Source: Balaenoptera acutorostrata (taxonomy: Eukaryota > Chordata > Mammalia > Artiodactyla > Balaenopteridae). Taken from it: 64,000 nt of DNA. Below are positions 11,426 through 23,010 of the stretch, piece after piece. The translations under genes and the position numbers were made by a program. The notes below the pieces were generated by a model. It saw nothing but the letters and a program-made list of their open reading frames with translations, was not told the DNA's origin and did no database searches. How positions within the stretch are numbered: the stretch's first letter is position 1; each line of letters starts with the position of its first letter. Location: contig NC_080081.1 of assembly GCF_949987535.1 (NCBI RefSeq), positions 68,593,603 through 68,657,602 on the forward strand. The letters are read 5' to 3'.

Positions 11426-12834
11426 GCCTACCTACCTTTGTGTCTCAGTTATGATGGCTGACTTCCTTGCTACAGCAAGCTCTGAATAAACAGCCCTTGC
11501 CTGTTCCGATTTGGTTGGTCTTTGTTTATTTCACACTGGCCTCCCATCCTGCCTCCATACCTTCCCCTCTCCAGCACAGAGGCAGTCTAGCACACAGACT
11601 GTGTTGTAGGAAGAGACTGAAGCACAGAAATCTGCACAGGGATAATGGGACTTGAGCTGTGCTTTGAGGGGAAGCACAATTCAAAAAGCTGGGCGGGAGC
11701 CTGGGGTGGGCTCGCAGAGAGAGTGATGCGTGCAGAGGAAAAAGAGGGTCCTGTGTGTCCTTAATCTCCCAGGTCCTTCCTCATGGGGAAGGAAAGCTGG
11801 GACAGCGTGTGGATACAATTTTCTTTACACATTTCCAGGCAGCTTACTCGTTACAGTACTGTTGTAACAATAATTGTATTGTCACAGGCAAGTGACATGG
11901 CAATGGAAGGGTTTTGGGGGAGTACAATTAAATTTGATATCATGAACATCACACGGATTCCTGTAGCACAGATAAAGCAGCCCATACTTACACCAGCAGA
12001 GAAGGTGATGCTTGGCCCATGAGAAAAGATTACAGAACCAAATACACAGGTTTGTAATAAGAAACCCTCCCAACAGGACAAATGCTTTGCTGTAGTTCAC
12101 ATCAACTTTTTTATTTTCTATTAGTCCCAACAGCTAAGAATCAGCAATGTACCTGCATATACAGAAAGCAAAACCCACGCAAAATCATACTGAGCAGCAA
12201 TGAAGTATTTAAACTAATTGAACTTTGCAAACACATGTAGATAAATAGCAGGTCACTTACTTGCAACTACTTCCGTGGTTGCTTTTAAGATTCGAAGAAC
12301 CTCTCAAACAGCTGAAAGGCTTTGAATTCCAAGCAACACCTTTATATCTTCGGATAGTTACAACCCTCCCACAGGTGATTTTTAAGGGAGGACAGAATAT
12401 ATTTATTTCTCTTAACTTTATTAACTGTCTTATCATGAAGACATGAACTGGTACAGTAGAGCCCACACAGGATGAAAAGGAAGACATTGCCAAATGAATG
12501 CTTTCAGCCTGGAGTGATTTTACAATGTCACAGACCCTGAGGGGAGATCACTTAACACCAAGAGTCTTGTGTTCATGTGTGGGTCACGGCCAGATCCCGC
12601 TGCATGGCACGGAGTCAGTGCCCAGGAAATATTTACTGAATCTGGGGATGGATGTTCCTAAGAGCAGAGCCAGGTTGTAGGCCTGAATCAACTCCACCTC
12701 CACACTCGCGCTCTGGGTGATCCTTCCACCTCCTTTTTCATTCCTTCATGTTCCTTCACGGCAGGTGGCAATTTCCCTCCTTTCAAGCCCTCCTACTTCT
12801 ATACCAGTTCACGCTCTCCAGAAATAACAGCTAC
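11426..12834. other. Unassigned sequence, 1.4 kb
   Basis: No gene. The stretch 11455-11545 ('gctctgaataaacagccctt' followed by 'ggttggtctttgtttatttc') looks a little like the R/U5 part of a retroviral LTR, but no LTR borders were found. Frames of 60-83 codons at 11783-12680 have no recognisable content. Confidence 0.4.
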
Positions 12835-13050
12835 AGTTAACACGTGAGTGCTTATTCGTTCCAGACGCTGAGCTAATTCCCTTCTAGGCATTTTCTGATT
12901 CAACCCTCACAAATACCCTATCAGGAGGTGCTGTTATTATATTCATTTTGCAGATGAGGAAATTGAGGTTTAGCAAGGCTTAGCCCCTGACCTTAATGGC
13001 AGAAACAGGATTCAGACTTAGTCTGTCTCAGGAAGCCTGAGTTCTTAAGG
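12835..13050 (-). repeat. MIR SINE, minus strand
   Basis: Reverse MIR blocks: 'gagtgcttattcgttccaga', 'aaccctcacaaataccctat', 'tgcagatgaggaaattgagg', 'cagaaacaggattcagactt'. Confidence 0.87.
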
Positions 13051-13079
13051 GAGACGGACTGTTATTCTCACCATCTCTT

Positions 13080-13492
13080 GCCTGAACTATTGCCAGGACT
13101 TGCACATTCATGTCTCTGTTTCCTTGCCGGTCTTTGCTCTCCAAACCATCCCCCACCTTGCTGCCAGAATAATTATTTTTAAACCTATGTCTGATCATGA
13201 ACCTTGCTTACCACCCCTCAGTGGCTCTCCAGTGTCTCAGAATAAATTTCAAATTCCTTTTTGAGGCCGTCAAGATATAGCGAGACTTAGTCATCTCCCT
13301 ATTTTTCTAACCTCATCTCTGACACTCCCCAGATCTTCATCCTCCACCTTGATAACTCTGCCTGGAGTTAGCCTATTCGTTTATTTCAGATGTGACTTCC
13401 TAACAGAATGTTTCCTTATCCTGCTACACACCCCAGACTGGGATAAATGCCCTTTCTCTGTATCCCTGTAATACTCTCTCAAATCTACATCA
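13080..13492 (+). repeat. L2 LINE 3' region, plus strand
   Basis: Typical L2 3' wording can be followed: 'ttgctgccagaataattatt', 'cacccctcagtggctctcca', 'cagaataaatttcaaattcc', then the decayed 'cctgcctggaatgc' region and 'cactccccagatcttcatcc'. It stops abruptly near 13490, where L1 copy 1 or its unassigned leader begins. Confidence 0.8.
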
Positions 13493-13494
13493 TG

Positions 13495-13924
13495 ATGCTT
13501 TCCATATTTAAAAAAAACAGATGTTTATAGGTCGGTTCTGGATGGCCTCTGCCTGCATGGCTGCCAGCGTGTGTCCACACTCAGGGCAATGACCACACTC
13601 TCACCATCTGCGGTCTTGACCCGCTTCAGCTACTAGAGCTGCTCCAATGGGTCGTGGTTCTGGCGTTGGTGGTCAGGGAGACCACCACAAGGAGTGTGTC
13701 ACCAGCACGTGCAGAGGACTCGCTGTTGCAGTGTTCACTTGGAGGGGACTGGCACCACTGGATTGAACTGAATGCCTCTCTTGGAATAAGGATGAAACAA
13801 AGACAGAGCTACTGAAATAATTCCTGCCAAGGGAAATGTCTTCTATGTTATCTTTCCTCCAGCCATGGAAGCTGAAATCAAAGGACTCCAAGAAAGCATA
13901 GTCACAAGAGAAAGGAGGATGAAT
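13495..13924 (+). other. Unassigned leader just upstream of recognisable L1 copy 1
   Basis: This segment begins in relatively CpG-containing sequence ('gttctggatggcctctgcct', 'gggtcgtggttctggcgttg'). It does not resemble the 5'UTRs of L1 copies 2 or 3. A weak match between 'aatctacatcatgatg' near 13483 and 'aatgtacataatgaac' near 19312 hints that the insertion begins near 13500, making this a 5'UTR of another L1 lineage; that is inference. A fragment of some other gene or repeat is equally possible. Confidence 0.35.
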
Positions 13925-14725
13925 ACCTGGAAGGCAGTCTACCTGAAAAAGAATCAGAGTAATGATAGTAAAGATGATCCAAAATCTTAGAAATAGAATG
14001 GAGAAAATACAAGAAATGTTTAACAACGACAACTAAAGAGCAAACAAACAATGATGAACAACATAATAAATGAAGTTAAAATTTCTCTAGAAGGAATCAA
14101 TAGCAGAATAACTGAGGCACAAGAATGAATAAGTGACCTGGAAGATAAAATAGTGAAAATAACTACCATAGAGTAGAATAAAGAAAAAAGAATGAAAAGA
14201 ATTGAGGACAGCCTCAGAGACCTCTGGGACAACATTAAAAGCACCAACGTTCGAATTATAGGGGTCCCCGAAGTAGAAGAGAAAAAGAAAGGGTCTGAGA
14301 AAATATTTGAGGAGATTATAGTTGAAAACTTCCCTAATATGGGAAAGGAAATAGTCAATCAAATCCAGGAAGCACAGAGAGTCCCATACAGGATAAATCC
14401 AAGGAGAAACATGCCAAGATACATATTAATCAAACTATCAAATTTTAAATACAAAGAAAAAATATTAAAGGCAGCAAGGAAAAAGCAACAAATAACATAC
14501 AAGGGAATCCCCATAAGGTTAACAGCCAATCTTTCAGCAGAAACTCTGCAAGCCAGAAGGGAGTGGCAGGACATACTTAAAATGAAGAAAGGGAAAAACC
14601 TACAACCAAGATTACTCTACCCAGCAAGGATCTCATTCATATTCAACGGAGAAATTAAAACCTTTACAGACAAGCAAAAGCTAAGAGAATTCACACCACC
14701 AAACCAGCTTTACAACAAATGCTAA
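13925..14725 (+). pseudogene. L1 copy 1 ORF1 (RNA-binding chaperone), broken
   Basis: ORF1p is the L1 trimeric RNA-binding protein that coats L1 RNA in the cytoplasm. The N-terminal coiled-coil part (about 13925-14190) has in-frame stops and shifts. From 14192 a clean frame of 177 codons holds the RRM ('RIIGVPEVEE') and the C-terminal domain ('[14 protein letters not shown]'), ending at 14725. The start of ORF1 cannot be placed because the 5' end is not homologous to copies 2 and 3. The intact C-terminal half alone lacks the trimerising coiled coil. Confidence 0.9.
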
Positions 14726-14797
14726 AGGAACTTCTCTAGGCAGGAAACACAAGAGAAGGAAAAGACCTACAATAACAAACCCAAAACAATTAAGAAA

Positions 14798-16629
14798 ATG
14801 GTAATAGGAACATACATATCGATAATCACCTTAAATGTGAATGGATTAAATGCTCCAACCAAAAGACATAGACTGGCTGAATTAATACAAAAACAAGACC
14901 AGTATATATGCTGTCTACAAGAGACCCACTTCAGACCTAGACACATACAGACTGAAAGTGAGGGGATGGAAAAAGATATTCCATGCAAATGGAAATCAAA
15001 AGAAAGCTGGAGTAGCAATTCTCATATCAGACAAAATAGACTTTAAAATAAAGACTATTACAAGAGACAAAGAAGGACACTACATAATGATCAAAGGATC
15101 AATCCAAGAAGAAGATATAACAATTGTAAATATTTATACACCCAACATAGGAGCACGTCAATACATAAGGCAAATGCTAACAGCCATAAAAGGGGAAATT
15201 GACAGTAACACAATAATAGTAGGGGACTTTAACACCCCACTTTCACCAGTGGACAGATCATCCAAATGAAAATAAATAAGGAAACACAAGCTTTAAATGA
15301 CACACTAAGCAAGATGGACTTAATTGATGTTTATAGGACATTCCATCCAAAAACAACAGAATACACTTTCTTCACGAGTGCTCATGGAACATTCTCAAGG
15401 ATAGATCATATCTTGGGTCACAAATCAAGCCTTGGTAAATTTAGGAAAATTGAAATTGCTTGAAGTATTTTTCCGACCACAACGCTATGAGACTAGATAT
15501 CAATTACAGGAAAAAAACTGTAAAAAATACAAACACATGGAGGCTAAACAATACACTATTAAATAACCAAGAGATCACTGAAGAAATCAAAGAGGAAATC
15601 CAAAAATACCTAGAAACAAGTGACAATGATAACACGACCACCCAAAACCTATGGGATGCAGCAAAAGCAGTTCTAAGAGGGAAGTTTATAGCAATACAAT
15701 CCTACCTCAAGAAACAAGAAACATCTCAAATAAATAACCTAACCTTACACCTAAAGCAATTAGAGAAAGAAAAACAAGAAAACCCCAAAGTTAGCAGAAG
15801 GAAAGAAATCATAAAGATCAGATCAGAAATAAATGAAAAAGAAATGAAGGAAACAATAGCAAAGATCAATAAAACTAAAAGCTGGTTCTCTGAGAAGGAA
15901 AACAAAATTGATAAACCATTAGCCAGACTCATCAAGAAAAAAAGGGAGAAGACTGAAATCAATAGAATTAGAAATGAAAAAGGAGAAGTAACAACTGACA
16001 CTGCAGAAATACAAAGGATCATGAGATACTACTACAAGCAACTACATGCCAATAAAATGGACAACCTGGAAGAAATTGACAAATTCTCAGAAAAGCACAA
16101 CCTTCCAAGACTGAATCAGGAAGAAATAGAAAATATAAGCAGACCAATCACAAGCACTGAAATTGAAACTGTGATTAAAACTCTTCCAACAAACAAAAGC
16201 CCAGGACCAGATGGCTTCACAGGCGAATTCAATCAAACATTTAGAGAAGATCTAACACCTATCTTTCTCAAACTTTTCCAAAATATAGCAGAGGGAGGAA
16301 CACTCCCAAACTCATTCTATGAGGCATCCCTCACCCTGATACCAAAACCAGACAAAGATATCACAAGGGCTTCCCTGGTGGCGCAGTGGTTGAGAATCTA
16401 CCTGCCAATGCAAGGGACACGGGTTCGAGCCCTGGTCTGGGAAGATCCCACATGCCACGGAGCAGCTGGGTCCGTGAGCCACAGTTACTGAGCCTGCGTG
16501 TCTGGAGCCTGTGCTCCGCAACAAGAGAGGCCACGACAGTGAGAGGCCCGCGCACCGCGATGAAGAGTGGTCCCCACTTGCTGCAACTAGAGAAAGCCCT
16601 TGCACAGAAACGAAGACCCAACACAGCCA

Positions 16630-16672
<43 letters not shown>

Positions 16673-18937
16673 AAATTTTTAAAAAAAGAAACAATTTTTA
16701 AAAAAAGTTATCACAAAAAAAGAAAATTACAGACCAATATCACTGATGAATACAGATGCAAAAATCCTAGCAAAACAGAATCCAGCAACACATTAAAAGG
16801 ATCATACACCATGATCAAGTGGGGTTTATCCCAGGAATGCAATGATCCTTCAATATGTGCACATCAATCAATGTGATACACCATATTAACAAATTGAAGG
16901 AGAAAAACCATATGATCATCTCAATACATGCAGAAAAAGCTTTTGACAAAATTCAACACCCATTTATGATGAAAACTCTCCAGAAAGTAGGCACAGAGGG
17001 AAGTTACCTCAACATAATAAAGGCCCTATATGACAAACCCACAGCTAACATCTTTCTCAATGGTGAAAAACTGAAACCATGTCCTCTAAGATCAGGAACA
17101 AGACAAGGTTGCCCACTCTCACCACTATTATTCAATATAGTTTTGGAAGTTTCAGCCACAACAATCAGAGAAGAAAAAGAAATAAAAGGAATCCAAATTG
17201 GAAACGAAGAAGTAAAACTGTCACTGTTTGCAGATGACATGTTACTATACATAGAGAATCCTAAAGATGCTACCAGAAAACTACTAGAGCTAATCAATGA
17301 ATTTGGTAAAGTAGCAGGATACAAAATTAATGCACAGAAATCTCTTGCATTTCTATACACTAATGATGAAAAATCTGAAAGCGATATTAAGGGAACACTC
17401 CCATTTACCACTGCAACAAAAAGAATAAAATACCTAGGAATAAGCCTACCTAAGGAGACAAAAGACCTGTATGCAGAAAACAATAAGACACTGATGAAAG
17501 AAATCAAAGATGATACAAACAGATGGAGAGATATACCATGTTCTTGGATTGGAAGAATCAACATTGTGAAAATGATTATACTACCAAAAGCAATCCACAG
17601 GTTCAATCCCTATCAAACTACCACTGGCATTTTTCACAGAACTAGAACAAAAAATTTCACAATTTGTATGGAAACACAAAGGACCCCAAATAACCAAAGC
17701 AATCTTGAGAAAGAAAAACGGAACTGGAGGAATCAGGCTCCTGGACTTCAGACTATACTACAAAGCTACAGTAATCAAGACATTATGGTACTGGCACAAA
17801 AACAGAAATATAGATCAATGGAACAGGATAGAAAGCCCACAGATAAACCCACGCACATATGGTCACCTTATCTTTGATAAAGTAGGCAAGAATATACAAT
17901 AGAGGAAAGAAGCCTCTTCAATAAGTGGTTCTGGGAAAACTGGACAGCTACATGTAAAAGAATGAAATTAGAACACTCCCTAACACCATACACAAAAATA
18001 AACTCAAAATGGATTAAAGACCTAAATGTAAGGCCAGACACTATAAAACTCTTAGAGGAAAACATTGGCAGAACATTCTATGACATAAATCACAGCAAGA
18101 TCCTTTTTGACCCATGTCCTAGAGAAATGGAAATAAAAACAAAAATAAACAAATGGGACATAATGAAACTTAACAGCTTTTGCACAGCAAAGGAAACCAT
18201 AAACAAGACGAAAAGACAACCTTCAGAATGGGAAAAAATATTTGCAAATGAAGTAACTGACAAAGGATTAATCTCCAAAATATATAAGCAGCTCATGCAG
18301 CTGAATATCAAAAAAACAAACAACCCAATGCAAAAATGGGCAGAAGACCTCAATAGACATTTCACCAAAGAAGACATACAGATGGCCAAGAGGCACATGA
18401 AAGGATGCTCAACATCACTAATCACTGGAGAAATGCAAATCAATGAGGTATCACCTCACACCAGTCAGAATGGCCATTATCAAAAACTCTACAAACAATA
18501 AATGCTGGAGAGGGTGTGGAGAAAAGGGAACCCTCTTCCACTGTTGGTGGGAATGGAAATTGATACAGACACTATGGAGAACAGTATGGAGGTTCCTTAA
18601 AAAACTAAAAATAGAACTACCATACGACCCAGCAATCCCACTACTGGGCATATACTCTGAGAAAACCATAATTCAAAAAGAGTCATGTACCACAATGTTC
18701 ATTGCAGCTCTTTGTACAATAGCCAGGACATGGAAGCAACCTAAGTGTCCACTGACAGATGAATGAATAAAGAAGATGTGGCACTTATATACAATGGAAT
18801 ATTACTCAGCCATAAAAGGGAACGAAACTGAGTTATTTGTAGTGAGGTGGATGGACCTAGAGTCTGTCATACAGAGTGAAGTAAGTCAGAAAGAGAAAAA
18901 CAAATACCATATGCTAACACATATAAATGGAATCTAA
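14798..18937 (+). pseudogene. L1 copy 1 ORF2 (endonuclease/reverse transcriptase), broken
   Basis: The start at 14798 gives the expected endonuclease beginning with 'LNVNG'. A frame shift follows within about 250 bp, with further shifts near 15270 and 15460. The linker and early RT region are open from 15460 until the SINE at 16367. After the SINE the RT palm motif FADD is preserved near 17228, followed by further breaks around 17600-17960 and 18440. The final conserved stretch around 'YYSAIK' leads to a stop at 18937. At least five disabling lesions plus the SINE make it non-functional. Confidence 0.93.
16367..16708 (+). mobile_element. CHR-type tRNA-Glu SINE inserted in L1 copy 1 ORF2
   Basis: The head 'gggcttccctggtggcgcag' is followed by an A-box-like 'cagtggttgagaatct' and the B box 'ggttcgagccc' at about 16422, the CHR body, and an (AAAT)n tail at 16630-16675. 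A short TSD, tatcacaa, lies at 16359-16366 and 16709-16716. It splits the RT coding region; the upstream frame reads into the SINE for about 40 codons before a stop. The insertion must be younger than L1 copy 1. Confidence 0.95.
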
Positions 18938-19310
18938 AAAAAAAAATGGTTCTGAAGAACCTAGGGGCAGGACGGGAATAAAGATGCAGACATAGAGAAT
19001 GGACTTGAGGACATGGGGAGGGGGAAGGGTAAGCTCGGACGAAGTGAGGGAGTGGCATGGACATATATATACTACCAAATGTAAAATAGACAGCTAGTGG
19101 GAAGCAGCTGCATAGCACAGGGAGATAAGCTCGGTGCTTTGTGACTACCTCGAGGGGTGGCATAGGGAGGGTGGGAGGGAGGGAGACGCAAGAGGGAGCG
19201 GATATGGGGATATATGTATACGTATAGCTGACTCACTTTGTTATAAAGCAGAAACTAACACACCATTATAAAGCAATTATACTCCAGTAAAGATGTTAAA
19301 AAAATTTTTT

Positions 19311-20043
19311 TAATGTACATAATGAACATTAAAAAAAAATGTTTGCATATCTGTACTGTCCACCCAACCTCTGACAGATTGAATTGTTCCCAATTCTTCA
19401 CCACTCTCCTGTAATAAAATCGTGCACCTGCCTCCTTTGCTGGGTAGCTCTGAGTGCCTCCCATAGATGCAGTCTACAGCCCTGCCCCTCTGACTTGGGG
19501 TTTGGCTATGTGACTTGCTCTTGTCAGTGTACTCTGCCATTGGGAGGATTTCCTCTCACCACTGTGTTTCAGGGTAACCCTTGAGTAGGTTTCCTGCAGC
19601 TGTGCTTGTTTTTTGTCTTGCTCCTTCCCACCAAGCAAACCTACCCATGAGCCAAGGTCTGCTTTTGTCCTTTCCTGATGGTCATACGGGAGCGCCTGTG
19701 GCCACAGTGTAAGCTGGGGGGAAAGTTGAGGAGCAATGCAGTCTTGACAAGGGTTGTAGTCAACCCCTCAGGGACTCTGACACTGAGATGGCCCTTCTGA
19801 GTCTTCACCCTGGAGTGAGGGGTCCCTTTTTACCCCTTTATCCATCAATTATTGTATACAGGCTGTGCTAGGGAAGGGGCAAAACCTTAGGCCCAAAGCT
19901 CTCTTTAGCTGTGGGCAATTCCTAAAGGGACCGACAGCTAGGGGACAAGAGCTGTAGCCAGTGGCATCCCCATAGGCAGGAGCAATAAGTCCCTCAGTCC
20001 CACAGGGCGTCTGGGCAGGCAGTGCAGAACAGTGACCACTGCA
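19311..20043. other. Unassigned sequence downstream of L1 copy 1
   Basis: No gene seen. Wording near 19470-19530 ('ttggggtttggctatgtgac') resembles a mammal-wide old repeat that I cannot name with confidence. Confidence 0.4.
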
Positions 20044-20229
20044 CCAGTGATTCTGCAAGTGTGGTTCCCAGACCAGCAGCATCAGCATCCCTGGGAACTT
20101 GAGAGAAATGCAAATTCTGAGGCCCCGTCTCAATCTACTGAGTCACATACGGTAGGGGTGAAGCCTAGAGATGGTTTAACAAGCTGTCAGGTGACTCGGA
20201 TGCACACCAGAGCTTGAGAACCAAGGCAC
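20044..20229 (-). mobile_element. MER5A hAT-type non-autonomous DNA transposon, minus strand
   Basis: The plus-strand reading follows reversed MER5A: 'cagtgattctgcaagtgtgg' at the left end, 'agcagcatcagcatccctgg', 'gagaaatgcaaattctgagg', and 'gcttgagaaccaaggcac' at the right. Both terminal regions are recognisable. An ancient Charlie-related MITE, immobile now. Confidence 0.88.
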
Positions 20230-20314
20230 TACATCAGCGCTGGCAGTGTGCTCTGTTGGAATGCACAGAAGATCTGCTGACTGATAAATTAACATGAAAA
20301 AAGCAGCTTCACCT

Positions 20315-20352
20315 CCCAGGGGAACTGGTCTGGGGACCACACTTCAAGTGGC
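20315..20352 (+). repeat. Possible MER5-type end fragment
   Basis: 'ggtctggggaccacacttca' matches the right end of MER5A in plus orientation. It is very short, so the call is tentative. Confidence 0.4.
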
Positions 20353-20404
20353 AAAATCCTAAATGATTTTTTTTCCGTGATTATGATGACCTTGAGAGTT
20401 TTGA

Positions 20405-20615
20405 GGAGTACTGGTCAGGTGTTTTATAGAATGTCCTTCAGTTTGGATTTGTCTGGTGTTTTCTCATGATTAGACAGGGGTCACAGGTTTTGGGGAAGCA
20501 GACCACAGAGGCAATGTGCCACTTTCATCACATCCTTCCAAGGGTACATACCCCCAGCATGATTTATCTGTGTTGATGTTGACCTTGATCACCTGGCTAA
20601 GGTAATATGTGTTGG
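20405..20615 (-). mobile_element. Old L1M 3'UTR fragment, minus strand
   Basis: The read matches the reverse of an L1M (L1MC/L1ME group) 3'UTR: 'tgtccttcagtttggatttg', 'ttttctcatgattagacagg', 'agaccacagaggcaatgtgc', 'gatgttgaccttgatcacct'. Confidence 0.75.
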
Positions 20616-20649
20616 GTTCTAAATGATTCTCATGCAATTGAATTTCAAG

Positions 20650-20860
20650 ATCCTCTGATGTACCAAGAAAGATCCAAACTGCTTAGCTTGGCATAGAGAG
20701 CCTGCAGAGACACGGCCCTTCCTGGGTCTTTGTCTTCATCCCACCGTTTCCTGACTTGCACTCTGGGCTGCGTAAATAACAAACTACTTGAGGTCCACCC
20801 ACCCCCCATACACACACACCACCCAGAATGCCATTTCTTTCCTTAAAAGAAGATATCAGT
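20650..20860 (+). repeat. L2 LINE fragment, plus strand
   Basis: 'gatccaaactgcttagcttg', with 'gcctgcagagacacggccct' just after it, parallels the L2 'aaagtccaaactccttagca' and 'ggcccttcatgatctggccc' blocks. A short CA-rich run 'ccatacacacacacc' sits at about 20806-20820. Confidence 0.65.
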
Positions 20861-21004
20861 TTAGGCTCCAGTTTCCGTACCGTCTGCCCTCCCTGCTTTC
20901 ATAGCCTCTCATCTCTCACCGCTTACCTCAATCCTATGACTAACTCTATTTGATGGAAATTAATAGTTTAAGGTTCTCTCTCTCCCATTAAAATATCAGT
21001 TTTG
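20861..21004. other. Unassigned sequence
   Basis: Nothing recognised beyond a possible faint continuation of the L2. Confidence 0.4.
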
Positions 21005-21017
21005 CAAGAACAAGGAC

Positions 21018-21020
<3 letters not shown>

Positions 21021-21050
<30 letters not shown>

Positions 21051-21311
21051 GGCTGTGTTGGGTCTTCGTTTCTGTGTGAGGGCTTTCTCTAGTTGTGGCA
21101 AGCGGGGGCCACTCTTCATCGCGGTGCGTGGGCCTCTCACTATCGTGGCCTCTCTTGTTGCGGAGCAGAGGCTCCAGATGCGCAGGCTCAGTAGTTGTGG
21201 CTCACGGGCCTAGGTGCTCCGCGGCATGTGGGATCTTCCCAGACCAGGGCTCGAACCCGTGTCCCCTGCATTAGCAGGCAGACTCTCAACCACTGCGCCA
21301 CCAGGGAAGCC
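21021..21311 (-). mobile_element. CHR-type SINE, minus strand, with clear TSD
   Basis: The poly(A) tail appears as a T run at 21018-21035. The body contains the reversed B box 'gggctcgaacccg' near 21247 and ends with 'ccaccagggaagccc'. The flanking duplication caagaacaaggacttt (21005-21020 and 21312-21327) is perfect over 16 bp, indicating a relatively recent L1-driven insertion. This is the short CHR form with no internal block duplication. Confidence 0.97.
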
Positions 21312-21327
21312 CAAGAACAAGGACTTT

Positions 21328-22845
21328 GAAGTGTTCATCCTGAACCAATAGCAGACAATCAATAAATATTTGTTAAATTATGTGCCAAACACAAACCTCA
21401 CCATTATAAATATGAAAGAAAATCACTCATCTTTTGAAGACCCATTTTTCCTACTCCAATTGATGAAATTAAATAATTTCAAGTGTCAAGTAAGAGGTGT
21501 TTAAAAGGGCCAGCGATTCTCAGTGCTCTGTACCACTGCAGCCTAATTAGTACCGTGCATTTCCATTAATCCTCTTAATGGTCTTTTTTTTTTTTTCAAA
21601 CTGCTCTTGCAGCCAATAATTTGTTCTGAAAACATAAAACAACACTCAGAAAGCTCCTGCTGTCATTACTAATTCCAGCCCCACTTTCTTATATTTCAAA
21701 AGAGGATGGAAGCAGACATGGACATGTGAGCAGTTGGGTGGTTTCACTGGCAGTGGCTGTCAGGTAGTTGAATTAGAAGCATCCATCAGCACAGTGCCCT
21801 TTAGAATCTACCCTCCAAGGTTACACCCAAACCACCTTAAAGGGGCAGCACGAAGGGCAAAGACAGCATCTCTGCTGGCAGTGGCTTCGTACATCATATT
21901 CCTAAGCAGCAAATAGAGACTGATGAAGGCACTGGGCCACAGCTGGGTGGGGCGGAGACTGCTGGTGACCTTCTGCTTATCAATGCCTCTCTCTCTCCCA
22001 TCTTGCTCCAAACGTTTCCTCTCAGGTGTTTACTTTGGAAGGCAAATATTGATATTTGCTACCACTGGCTTTTTCATTAAATGCTCGGCTCCCTGATACA
22101 CATTCTTTGCTAAATGATTTCCTTTCATCTTCCAACTAGTCTGAAATCAGGGAGCAAATTTAGTATTGTGGAAATTCACTTGGATTCCAAACCTCCCTCC
22201 TTCCCGAGTAGTGCTCTTAAATAAACCCAGAGGCATTCGGTATTCCAGATCTTTCCTGGCTGAGCCAAAGGCTGCACTGGGCCAGAAAGGCTGTGTGATT
22301 CACAAAGGCATCCAGCCCTGAGACAGCTCGTCCTGCTGCTGCCTCCCCCCTGAGTTTCCTGAACAGGCTACCAGGACTCTTTGGAGCATTTTGCCCAGCT
22401 GAGCACACTGGGGCATCTCTTCTAAGGCCCAAACTCAGGCTTTGTTCACTTTCCACCCACACTGCTCATGTGCGTAGACGAGTGAATTATTCTAAAGCAA
22501 ATGAAGGAGAGTTTGGGTGGGGGGCTCCGGCTCTGGTTTCTAAGCCCACAGCTTCCCAGAGCTGGGACTTGACCTACACAGCTCCCTGCCCTCTCCCCTC
22601 CTCCACTGCCTGGATAAGAGAGCTTTTCTTCATCGTGCAACAATGTTTTTCAGGTTTGAAAAAGCTTCACATGTCTGCATCATGTTAGGCCTTTAAAGAT
22701 GACGATGAGTTACAAGATGATTCCTGCTGTCACTCAGTAGCTCCGATCAGAAAAACACCAAACTTGCTGAAAGGGGCTGTGGATCGATGCCCTCTCTGAT
22801 CACCTGCCCACCTGTTTCTCTTCCCCAGGTACCTTAGGTGTAATT
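21328..22845. other. Unassigned sequence, 1.5 kb, possible conserved element
   Basis: No gene. The part 21480-21700 holds 'gcctaattagtaccgtgcat' and 'ccattaatcctcttaatggt', and 22015-22070 holds 'gtgtttactttggaaggcaa'. Dense homeodomain-like and forkhead-like cores make these candidates for non-coding regulatory elements; this is inference without alignment. Confidence 0.35.
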
Positions 22846-23010
22846 CAGTGGTTTCAATCCTAGCCACACATTAGAATCACTAGGGAGGTTTTAACACTTC
22901 ATTCACTTCCAAGAATTTTGACTTAATTAGTCTAGAATGGAGTCCTGGTAATAGCAGTTTTTGAAAGCTCCCCAGGTGATCCTAATTGAAGTCAAGGCTG
23001 AGAGCCACTG
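22846..23010 (+). mobile_element. MER5A non-autonomous DNA transposon, plus strand
   Basis: It starts 'cagtggtttcaatcctagcc', continues 'cattagaatcactagggagg' and 'ccccaggtgatcctaattga', and ends 'gagagccactg', giving both expected ends of MER5A. An internal part is diverged. Confidence 0.85.

Larger units (their letters stand above)
13925..19310 (+). mobile_element. L1 LINE copy 1, plus strand, decayed
   Basis: An L1 with ORF1 (from about 13925), ORF2 (14798-18937), 3'UTR and an A-rich tail near 19295-19310. Both frames are broken by several shifts and stops. A SINE is inserted in ORF2 at 16367-16708. The 3'UTR, including 'ggacatggggagggggaagg' and 'taaaatagacagctagtggg', is of the same kind as in copy 3 and the truncated copy at 652-1445, not copy 2. 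It lies in inverted orientation to copies 2 and 3. No convincing TSD was found. Confidence 0.96.

Noticed and set aside
17004..17606. 200-codon minus-strand frame
   Set aside because: Antisense to the RT region of L1 copy 1.
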